Shown: positions 1-5,389 of the stretch, in pieces | Numbering within the stretch: the first letter of the stretch is position 1 | How the letters are laid out: each line of letters starts with the position of its first letter | Origin: Alphaproteobacteria bacterium | Lineage (GTDB): Bacteria > Pseudomonadota > Alphaproteobacteria > Micavibrionales > Micavibrionaceae | Direction: 5' to 3' | NCBI GenBank assembly: GCA_023141075.1 | Contig: JAGLKL010000053.1 | Coordinates: 1-8,135, forward strand | Length of the DNA stretch: 8,135 nt | Notes under the pieces: generated by a model | Told to the model about the DNA's origin: nothing | Database searches by the model: none | The model's input: only the letters and a program-made list of their open reading frames with translations | Program-made: the position numbers and the translations under genes

Positions 1-658
1 TCTCAAATTCATTGAATCAGAAATTTTTGAATCTGAAGACCCGGAAGCCCATTTGCGTGGCGTTAGCGGTATTCTTGTTCCCGGCGGTTTTGGAGATCGA
101 GGCGTGGAAGGTAAGATCCGCGCCGTTCAATATGCCAGAGAGAAGAAGATTCCATATTTTGGTATTTGTTTTGGTATGCAAATGGCCGTTATCGAAGTAG
201 CACGGCATCTATGTGGCATTGACGGTGCCGGCTCCAGTGAGTTCAAAAACTGTAAAGTACCGGTTATCGGTGTTATGACTGAATGGATTAAAGGCAACAA
301 AGTCGAGGAACGTTCGGAAGATGAATATCTGGGCGGCACAATGCGTTTGGGTGCTTATCCTGCAGTGCTGAAAAAAGGCTCTAAAATAGCTGAAATATAC
401 GGGGTAAAAGATATTAGCGAGCGCCACAGACACCGTTATGAAGTGAATACAAATTACCGCGAACAACTTGAAGAAGCGGGGCTTACATTTTCTGCTATGT
501 CCCCGGATGGGAAATTACCGGAAATCGTGGAATTTGATGGTCATCCGTGGTTCGTCGGAGTACAATTCCACCCCGAGCTTAAGTCAAAACCGTTTGATCC
601 GCATCCGCTGTTTGTGTCTTTTATCGCAGCGGCGGTTGAGCAGGATCGGCTTGTTTAA
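1..658 (+). CDS. pyrG: CTP synthase, C-terminal glutamine amidotransferase part (5' end outside window)
   Basis: CTP synthase makes CTP from UTP, ATP and glutamine in the cytosol. Only the last 218 codons are present; the frame is open from base 2, so the gene begins upstream and no start lies here. What is seen is the class I glutamine amidotransferase domain. The oxyanion-loop region reads GGFGDRGVEGK. The nucleophile elbow is YFGICFGMQ, with the Cys codon at 167-169. The segment RHRHRYEVN follows, and the catalytic His-Pro-Glu lies in GVQFHPELKSKPFDPHP (His codon 569-571, Glu codon 575-577). The Phe in GICFGMQ, where many bacteria have Leu, is as I recall common in alphaproteobacterial PyrG. 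The triad is complete, so the enzyme should be active. It lies 96 nt before kdsA, as in many alphaproteobacteria. Confidence 0.97.
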   Translation, partial: LKFIESEIFESEDPEAHLRGVSGILVPGGFGDRGVEGKIRAVQYAREKKIPYFGICFGMQMAVIEVARHLCGIDGAGSSEFKNCKVPVIGVMTEWIKGNKVEERSEDEYLGGTMRLGAYPAVLKKGSKIAEIYGVKDISERHRHRYEVNTNYREQLEEAGLTFSAMSPDGKLPEIVEFDGHPWFVGVQFHPELKSKPFDPHPLFVSFIAAAVEQDRLV

Positions 659-754
659 CCCTAACCTTTTTTGACTTGCTAGTGTAAGATTGAGGTCATA
701 TCTTTATCTTCACCAAGCCGTACTCGAATCACAAATGAATGGATAAATTCAAAT

Positions 755-1615
755 ATGGATAATGATATGAATGACATAGCTCAAAGAACTGTGAAAGTAG
801 ATCAACTTTCTATTGCTAATGACCGTCCCATGACTCTGATTGCCGGCCCTTGCCAGATGGAAAGCCGGGATCACGCTTTTGAGATGTGTGGCGCATTGAA
901 AGAGCTTACGAAACGTCTCGGATTACAATTTATCTATAAAACATCTTTTGACAAAGCCAACCGCACTTCGCTTAAAAGCAAACGCGGCGTCGGATTTGAA
1001 ACTGGTTTGCAGGTTTTTACTGACCTAAGAGCCCATTATGGTGTCCCGGTTCTCACTGACATCCATTTGCCGGAGCAATGCGCAGAGATGGCTGAGGTGG
1101 TTGACGTTTTGCAAATTCCGGCTTTTTTGTGCCGTCAGACAGATTTGTTGATTGCAGCAGCTAAAACCGGGAAAACACTCAATGTCAAAAAAGGGCAGTT
1201 TCTTGCACCGTGGGACATGAAAAACGTCGCTAAGAAGATTTCTGAGAGTGGGAATGATAATATCTTGCTGTGTGAGCGGGGTGTAAGTTTTGGGTATAAT
1301 ACGCTGGTTTCAGATATGCGGGCTTTGCCGGAATTGAAGAAAACCGGCTATCCGGTGATTTTTGATGCCACGCACTCTGTGCAACAACCCGGTGGGCTAG
1401 GGGGTTCTTCGGGAGGAGACCGCATAATGGTTCCTGTGCTGGCACGCGCCGCTGTAGCTGTTGGCGTTGCAGGGGTATTCATGGAAACGCACCAAGATCC
1501 GGATAATGCGCCTTCAGACGGGCCAAACATGCTCAAGCTCAGCGATGTTCCTGAGCTACTTGAAACCTTGATGGAATTTGACAAAATTTCCAAGGAAAGA
1601 CCGGCGACACTATAA
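755..1615 (+). CDS. kdsA: 3-deoxy-8-phosphooctulonate (KDO-8-P) synthase, metal-dependent type
   Basis: KdsA condenses phosphoenolpyruvate with arabinose 5-phosphate to give Kdo 8-phosphate, the precursor of Kdo in lipid A-core, so this cell should make lipopolysaccharide. The 286-residue TIM-barrel is of full length. Seen motifs are IAGPCQMESRD (28-38), KTSFDKANRTS (62-72), KKGQFLAPWDM (145-155), FDATHSVQQPGG (203-214) and METHQDPDNAPSDGPN (243-258). Cys33, His207, Glu244 and Asp255 match the four metal ligands of the Aquifex-type enzyme; the metal-free E. coli type has Asn in place of the Cys. Translation is taken from ATG 755. Met5 (ATG 767) is also possible, since neither start has a strong Shine-Dalgarno sequence. 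eno follows after 27 nt, suggesting one transcript. PEP links the two enzymes: enolase makes it and KdsA uses it. Confidence 0.97.
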   Translation: MDNDMNDIAQRTVKVDQLSIANDRPMTLIAGPCQMESRDHAFEMCGALKELTKRLGLQFIYKTSFDKANRTSLKSKRGVGFETGLQVFTDLRAHYGVPVLTDIHLPEQCAEMAEVVDVLQIPAFLCRQTDLLIAAAKTGKTLNVKKGQFLAPWDMKNVAKKISESGNDNILLCERGVSFGYNTLVSDMRALPELKKTGYPVIFDATHSVQQPGGLGGSSGGDRIMVPVLARAAVAVGVAGVFMETHQDPDNAPSDGPNMLKLSDVPELLETLMEFDKISKERPATL

Positions 1616-1642
1616 AACTCAGATAACGAAAAGGACGAAATT

Positions 1643-2920
1643 ATGACTGCTATTATCGATATTCACGGGCGTGAAATTCTGGACAGCCGCGGAAATCCAA
1701 CTGTAGAAGTTGATGTCCAGCTTGAAACCGGCGTTATCGGCCGTGTGGCCGTTCCTTCAGGAGCTTCAACAGGCGTGCACGAAGCGGTGGAATTGCGTGA
1801 TGGTGATAAAAACCGTTATCTTGGAAAAGGTGTGACAAAGGCTGTTGATTTCGTGAATACAGAGATTTTTGAGGCGCTCGTCGGTATTGATGCTGAAGAC
1901 CAAATGTATGTTGACCAAATCCTAATTGATTTAGATGGAACGGAGAATAAAGGCCGTCTGGGTGCTAACTCCATTTTGGGAGTGTCGCTGGCCGTTGCCA
2001 AGGCGATGGCGGCAGAGCTTGATGTGCCGCTTTATCGTTATATTGGCGGGACTTATACACATATTCTGCCAACGCCGATGATGAATATTTTAAATGGCGG
2101 AGCACATGCTGATAACCCTGTTGATATTCAGGAATTCATGATTATGCCGATTTCAGCACTTAACTTTGCTGAAGGTTTGCGTATGGGTGCGGAAATATTC
2201 CATGCCCTTAAAAAGCAGCTTAAAACCGCCGAGTATAACACAAATGTGGGAGATGAAGGCGGATTTGCCCCGGCAGTCAAGTCTTCGGACGAAGCCTTGG
2301 ACTTTATCATTAAATCCATTGAAGCAGCAGGATATAAACCGGAAGAAGAGGTCGTGATTGCTCTGGATTGTGCTTCAAGTGAATTCTATAAAGATGGAAA
2401 ATATGTCCTTGAAGGCGAAGGAAAAACCTTAAACTCTAGGGAAATGGTTGAATACTATGAAGATCTTTGCAACCGCTATCCGATTGTCTCGATTGAAGAC
2501 GGTATGGCTGAAGATGACTGGGATGGGTGGAACGCTCTTACATCTGCACTGGGTGATAAAATCCAGCTTGTGGGCGATGATTTATTCGTGACCAACCCAA
2601 AACGCCTGAAACGCGGCATCGAAGAAAAATCAGCCAATGCTATCTTAGTCAAAGTCAACCAGATCGGGACGTTAAGCGAAACGCTTGAAGCTATAGAGAT
2701 GGCCAAGAGAGCAGGGTTTGGTATTGTGTTGTCACACCGCTCTGGCGAAACAGAGGACACTATAATCGCTGATCTGGCAGTAGCTACTAATGCCGGGCAG
2801 ATTAAAACAGGCTCGCTTTCACGCTCTGATCGGGTTGCAAAATATAATCAGCTTTTGCGTATCGAAGAGGAGTTGGATACGAATGCACGTTATTCGGGCA
2901 GAAGCTTTCTGCGTTCATAA
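1643..2920 (+). CDS. eno: Enolase (phosphopyruvate hydratase)
   Basis: Enolase interconverts 2-phosphoglycerate and phosphoenolpyruvate in glycolysis and gluconeogenesis; in many bacteria it is also part of the RNA degradosome. The 425-residue protein is of normal length and has every expected landmark: PSGASTG mobile loop (38-44), NVGDEGGFAP with the catalytic acid Glu205 (201-210), metal ligands Asp242, Glu285 (SIEDGMAEDD) and Asp312 (VGDDLFVTN), catalytic base Lys337 inside the family signature ILVKVNQIGTLSETLEA, SHRSGETEDT (364-373) and KTGSLSRSDR (388-397). The start ATG 1643 has an AAGGA ribosome binding site at 1631-1635, 7 nt away. It lies 27 nt behind kdsA. The next gene is 144 nt away, a larger gap than inside the preceding pair, so a transcription boundary may follow. 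Confidence 0.98.
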   Translation: MTAIIDIHGREILDSRGNPTVEVDVQLETGVIGRVAVPSGASTGVHEAVELRDGDKNRYLGKGVTKAVDFVNTEIFEALVGIDAEDQMYVDQILIDLDGTENKGRLGANSILGVSLAVAKAMAAELDVPLYRYIGGTYTHILPTPMMNILNGGAHADNPVDIQEFMIMPISALNFAEGLRMGAEIFHALKKQLKTAEYNTNVGDEGGFAPAVKSSDEALDFIIKSIEAAGYKPEEEVVIALDCASSEFYKDGKYVLEGEGKTLNSREMVEYYEDLCNRYPIVSIEDGMAEDDWDGWNALTSALGDKIQLVGDDLFVTNPKRLKRGIEEKSANAILVKVNQIGTLSETLEAIEMAKRAGFGIVLSHRSGETEDTIIADLAVATNAGQIKTGSLSRSDRVAKYNQLLRIEEELDTNARYSGRSFLRS

Positions 2921-2991
2921 ACGCTGATAAAGTTTTGATATTATATAATCTTTCTTAATGCCTGTCTTTTTGATAAAGGCGAGCACTAATT

Positions 2992-3041
2992 GTTGCTTTC
3001 CTATTCGCGCTAATAAGTACATTATAGGTCTTGAAAGCAAC
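2992..3041. repeat. 9-bp perfect inverted repeat between eno and the YqgE-like gene
   Basis: GTTGCTTTC at 2992-3000 and its exact reverse complement GAAAGCAAC at 3033-3041 are separated by 32 nt. The repeat ends 23 nt before the ATG of the YqgE-like gene, so in RNA it could form a long-loop hairpin in that gene's leader. No T-run follows, so it is not a normal intrinsic terminator. The rest of the 2921-3064 gap is AT-rich and holds an isolated TATAAT at 2944-2949 with no good -35 box, and a weak GCCT/AGGC pair near 2960-2980. A 9-bp match in this length could be chance. Confidence 0.35.
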
Positions 3042-3064
3042 TGAAAATTATTTTAGGTGTCGCT

Positions 3065-3712
3065 ATGCAGAAAAAGAAAGACAACCCTTTTAAAAAAACC
3101 CGGTATTATTTTTTGGCTGCTGCTATTTTGATTTGCTTGCCGAACTTTTTTGGCTTCTATAGTGGGCAAACAGGACGTATTTTGGTTGCCACAAATAAAG
3201 CTGAAAACGATCCGAACTTTTCAAAAAGTGTTATTTACATGTTTTATAACGGTATTTGGGGAGCTCAGGGAATTATCATAAATTACCCATTGTCAGACGA
3301 ACTTGCAAAAAAAGTTAAAACTTCCGAAGAAATGGAGTCTTACTCTTTGTTCAAGGGGGGACCGGTGACATTTCCGTCCTATAAAATCATTGCTCTGGAT
3401 ATTCCGAGCAAGGCCTCGCGTTGGAGAACCCAGCCCCTAACTGTTGTGGAATATAATAGCTATAAAATTTACCGTGATTCTACGGAAGAGGCGGTACAAA
3501 AAGGGAAACAGCCGAATGAAGGGATACGTTTGCCGTTATATTTTGGTTTTTCAGGATGGAACACCGGACAATTAGAAGCTGAGATCAGACGCGGCGTATG
3601 GCGTGTTCTGAATTGCGATGACATTGACTTCCCTGATATTCGGACTGAAGATCTTTGGAAACATTTAAGTGGCGATCTACAAATGACATCATGCACGTCA
3701 AAAAATTGGTGA
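3065..3712 (+). CDS. YqgE/AlgH (DUF179) family protein with N-terminal membrane anchor
   Basis: The 215-residue product matches the YqgE/AlgH family, whose biochemical role is not settled. Family landmarks are GRILVATNKAENDPNFSKSV (37-56, like the family's G-LLVA-P---DP-F--SV), GAQGIIINYPL (67-77), the GGPV turn (98-101) and FGFSGWNTGQLEAEIRRGVW (160-179), then a C-terminal LW motif (197-198). Unlike the usual cytosolic members, it begins with a basic stretch (MQKKKDNPFKKTR) and a hydrophobic segment at about residues 14-32. The domain is thus predicted to be anchored, N-terminus in and C-terminus in the periplasm. No lipobox or clear signal-peptidase site is seen. The start ATG 3065 has AGGTG at 3055-3059. 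RuvX/YqgF, a common neighbour of yqgE elsewhere, is absent; here it sits between eno and ftsB. Family membership is fairly sure; location is inferred and function unknown. Confidence 0.82.
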   Translation: MQKKKDNPFKKTRYYFLAAAILICLPNFFGFYSGQTGRILVATNKAENDPNFSKSVIYMFYNGIWGAQGIIINYPLSDELAKKVKTSEEMESYSLFKGGPVTFPSYKIIALDIPSKASRWRTQPLTVVEYNSYKIYRDSTEEAVQKGKQPNEGIRLPLYFGFSGWNTGQLEAEIRRGVWRVLNCDDIDFPDIRTEDLWKHLSGDLQMTSCTSKNW

Positions 3713-3713
3713 A

Positions 3714-3846
3714 GAGTCAAAAAAATATCTAATTGAAAAAAGCAAGTCATATGAGTCGTTTAGTGGCTTTGTTCCTTTTATGTTCTACGTTAACCTATTG
3801 ACTCTATTACGGATTTTTCCTTGATCCACAGGAATCTTTGTGATTC
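3714..3846. promoter_or_regulatory. Cluster of five GANTC (CcrM-type) sites in the ftsB leader
   Basis: Five GANTC sites occur within 133 bp: GAGTC 3714-3718, GAGTC 3753-3757, GACTC 3800-3804, GAATC 3832-3836 and GATTC 3842-3846. Hand counting gives about 18 in the remaining 8 kb, so the cluster is roughly fifteen-fold denser than its surroundings. Two sites lie inside an 8-bp inverted repeat (AGAGTCAA 3713-3720, TTGACTCT 3798-3805), and the last two form a 15-bp inverted pair just before the ftsB ATG. GANTC is the target of the CcrM methyltransferase in alphaproteobacteria, and methylated GANTC in promoters recruits the cell-cycle regulator GcrA. Regulation of ftsB by this route is inference. 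Confidence 0.5.
3798..3826 (+). promoter_or_regulatory. Possible ftsB promoter with -35 box overlapping a GANTC site
   Basis: TTGACT at 3798-3803 matches five of six positions of the -35 consensus, and its last bases form part of the GACTC site at 3800-3804. The -10 region at the expected 16-17 nt spacing (around 3820-3826, CTTGATC) is poor. The position, 31-59 nt before the ATG at 3857, fits a promoter. If this is correct, methylation at GACTC would fall on the -35 element. Confidence 0.25.
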
Positions 3847-3856
3847 TATACAAAGT

Positions 3857-4168
3857 ATGAAAAGAACTGTGGATATCTTTGCTGTATTTAAGAAGAACAT
3901 ACCTCTACTGATAGGGATATGTTTGTGCGTTTATTTCTCATACCACATTATATTTGGGCGCTGTAGTTATCCGCAGCTTACGTCTTTACGTCCTGTTGCA
4001 ATTGCAAAAATCGGTGAATTGGATTCTCTAAAAGAGAAAACTGCACTTTTAGAGGGAAAAGTTACATTGATGCGCCCAGCTACATTATCCACTGATCTTT
4101 TAGAAGAGCAAATCCGGTATATTCTTGGATATAATAAAAGCGACGAAATCGTTATTCTGAGCCGCTAA
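3857..4168 (+). CDS. ftsB: Septum formation initiator FtsB (FtsB/DivIC family)
   Basis: FtsB is a small bitopic inner-membrane protein of the divisome that pairs with FtsL and FtsQ and helps activate septal peptidoglycan synthesis. The 103-residue product has a short basic cytoplasmic end (MKRTVDIFAVFKKN), one transmembrane segment at about 15-33, the SYHIIFG junction typical of alphaproteobacterial members, a heptad-like stretch at about 46-72 (IAKIGELDSLKEKTALLEGK) and the conserved C-terminal block LMRPATLSTDLLEEQIRYIL followed by DEIVIL. The start at ATG 3857 gives the usual family length. An in-frame TTG at 3821 would add 12 non-hydrophobic residues and is less likely, although neither start has a strong Shine-Dalgarno sequence. 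Its place before pdhA is common in alphaproteobacteria; eno is usually directly upstream, but here the YqgE-like gene intervenes. Confidence 0.88.
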   Translation: MKRTVDIFAVFKKNIPLLIGICLCVYFSYHIIFGRCSYPQLTSLRPVAIAKIGELDSLKEKTALLEGKVTLMRPATLSTDLLEEQIRYILGYNKSDEIVILSR

Positions 4169-4177
4169 CAAACGGTT

Positions 4178-4192
4178 TTTAAGCAGCTTAAA
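4178..4192. repeat. 15-bp perfect palindrome after ftsB
   Basis: TTTAAGC at 4178-4184 and GCTTAAA at 4186-4192 flank a single A, starting 10 nt after the ftsB stop. As RNA it gives only a 6-bp stem with a 3-nt loop and no following T-run, so a protein-binding operator upstream of pdhA is as likely as a terminator. The remainder of the 4169-4323 gap holds a weak TTTTG/CAAAA pair (4219-4223, 4231-4235) followed by six Ts at 4241-4246, a poor terminator candidate. I see no convincing pdhA promoter. Confidence 0.4.
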
Positions 4193-4308
4193 CACAAAAT
4201 TATCCTTAAATAACAACATTTTGCGCCGCACAAAAACGTATTTTTTCTCTGGAATTCACCTTTTAAATAGTGTAGCACTTTTGTTCCGTAATCTTATTAA
4301 AAATTCTT

Positions 4309-4315
4309 GGGAGGA
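4309..4315 (+). promoter_or_regulatory. Strong ribosome binding site fixing the GTG start of pdhA
   Basis: GGGAGGA lies 8 nt before GTG 4324 and is the best Shine-Dalgarno match in the window. It settles the non-ATG start of pdhA, because the next in-frame ATG falls inside the conserved E1-alpha domain. Confidence 0.85.
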
Positions 4316-4323
4316 ATTAATCT

Positions 4324-5343
4324 GTGGCGTCAACAAAAGAATCTAATGCAGCAGATGACAACAGCAATGAATCCATTGCCAATCTGCCTGTAGACAAGCT
4401 AAAAAAATTCTATCGCGATATGTTGTTAATTCGCCGATTTGAGGAAAAAGCCGCACAGCTTTACGGTATGGGGTTAATTGGGGGGTTCTGCCATTTATAT
4501 ATAGGTCAGGAAGCTGTTGTGACAGGCGTAACAGCGGTGCAACAACCTCAGGATACTGTGGTAACTTCATACCGGGATCATGCTCATATGTTGGCTTGTG
4601 GCATGGAACCAAGCGGCATTATGGCTGAACTTACCGGACGTGTTGATGGTTATTCCCGTGGTAAAGGCGGCTCCATGCATATGTTCTCCATTGAGAAGAA
4701 TTTCTTTGGTGGACACGGTATTGTCGGCGCTGGAACTTCTATTGGAACCGGGCTTGGTTTTGCCCATAAGTATAATAATGACGACGGTGTCGCCATTGCC
4801 TACATGGGCGATGGTGCGTCCAACCAAGGACAGGTAGCGGAATGCTATAATATGGCAGCGCTTTGGGAGTTGCCTGTTCTTTTTGTTATTGAAAATAATA
4901 AGTATGGTATGGGAACCGATGTATCGCGCTCTTCAGCCGGACAACTTTACCGGCGCGGCGAAGGATATGGTATTCCCGGAGAACAGGTTGACGGAATGGA
5001 TCTTCTGGCAATACGCGATTCCGCTGATCAGGCTTTGAACTATATCCGTTCAGGTAACGGGCCATATATTCTTGAGATGATGACATATCGATATCGTGGT
5101 CACTCAATGTCTGATCCGGCGAAATACCGGACAAAAGAAGAAGTGAGTTGCATGAAGGAAAAACGTGATCCCATCACGAATGTAAAAGCTATACTTATGG
5201 AAATGAACGTTGACGAAACAGAGCTCAAGGAAATAGATAAAGATATCAAATCCATTGTTAAAGATGCCGCTACATTCGCTCAGGAAAGCCCGGAGCCACC
5301 AGCCGAAGACCTTTGGACAGACGTATTAGTGGAGAGTGTCTAA
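4324..5343 (+). CDS. pdhA: Pyruvate dehydrogenase E1 component, alpha subunit
   Basis: This is the alpha half of the thiamine-diphosphate E1 enzyme, which decarboxylates pyruvate and reductively acetylates lipoyl groups; it works as an alpha2-beta2 tetramer with the pdhB product. The 339 residues start with a poorly conserved, polar 20-residue tail and then show FYRDMLLIRRFEEKAAQLYG (29-48), TSYRDHAH (81-88), GKGGSMHMF (113-121) and the thiamine-diphosphate motif from GDGASNQGQ (162-170) to IENN (189-192). The loop YRYRGHSMSDPAKYRT (255-270) corresponds to the region phosphorylated in mitochondrial E1-alpha. Translation starts at GTG 4324. The stop is 1 nt from a 13-codon ORF and 46 nt from pdhB, so pdhA heads the pdhABC operon. 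Confidence 0.97.
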   Translation: MASTKESNAADDNSNESIANLPVDKLKKFYRDMLLIRRFEEKAAQLYGMGLIGGFCHLYIGQEAVVTGVTAVQQPQDTVVTSYRDHAHMLACGMEPSGIMAELTGRVDGYSRGKGGSMHMFSIEKNFFGGHGIVGAGTSIGTGLGFAHKYNNDDGVAIAYMGDGASNQGQVAECYNMAALWELPVLFVIENNKYGMGTDVSRSSAGQLYRRGEGYGIPGEQVDGMDLLAIRDSADQALNYIRSGNGPYILEMMTYRYRGHSMSDPAKYRTKEEVSCMKEKRDPITNVKAILMEMNVDETELKEIDKDIKSIVKDAATFAQESPEPPAEDLWTDVLVESV

Positions 5344-5344
5344 C

Positions 5345-5386
5345 ATGAAATTTGCTATTAAAACAAAAGAAAAAGAAGGCCAGTAA
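5345..5386 (+). CDS. Possible 13-residue peptide ORF between pdhA and pdhB
   Basis: ATG 5345 opens 13 codons (MKFAIKTKEKEGQ) ending at TAA 5384-5386. It begins 1 nt after the pdhA stop, has GGAG at 5331-5334 about 10 nt upstream, and ends 3 nt before the pdhB ATG in the same frame as pdhB. The tight spacing fits translational coupling across the three frames. It also fits a former 15-residue N-terminal extension of PdhB cut off by the stop codon. It may equally be a chance ORF whose purine-rich DNA simply supplies the pdhB ribosome binding site (AGAAGG 5374-5379). No function is known to me. Confidence 0.3.
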   Translation: MKFAIKTKEKEGQ

Positions 5387-5389
5387 GCT

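Noticed and set aside
671..704. TTGACT (671-676) as a kdsA promoter -35 box, and a small AAGAT/ATCTT stem (685-704)
   Set aside because: No acceptable -10 box lies at 16-18 nt spacing, and the stem has only 5 bp and no T-run, so neither a promoter nor a terminator is supported in the pyrG-kdsA gap.
2944..2949. Perfect TATAAT hexamer after eno
   Set aside because: No -35-like hexamer occurs at a usable distance, and the region is AT-rich enough for the hexamer to arise by chance.
3821..3856. Upstream TTG start for ftsB
   Set aside because: It would add 12 residues not expected in the family, and ATG 3857 gives the normal layout of a short basic tail followed by the membrane segment.
4178..4192. 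CtrA binding site (TTAA-N7-TTAA) in the ftsB-pdhA gap
   Set aside because: The two TTAA half-sites are 5 nt apart, not 7; the similar pair at 6841-6852 is only 3 nt apart.
4219..4246. Intrinsic terminator after ftsB (TTTTG/CAAAA stem and six Ts)
   Set aside because: The stem is 5 bp, mostly A-T, and separated from the T-run by several bases, too weak to call.
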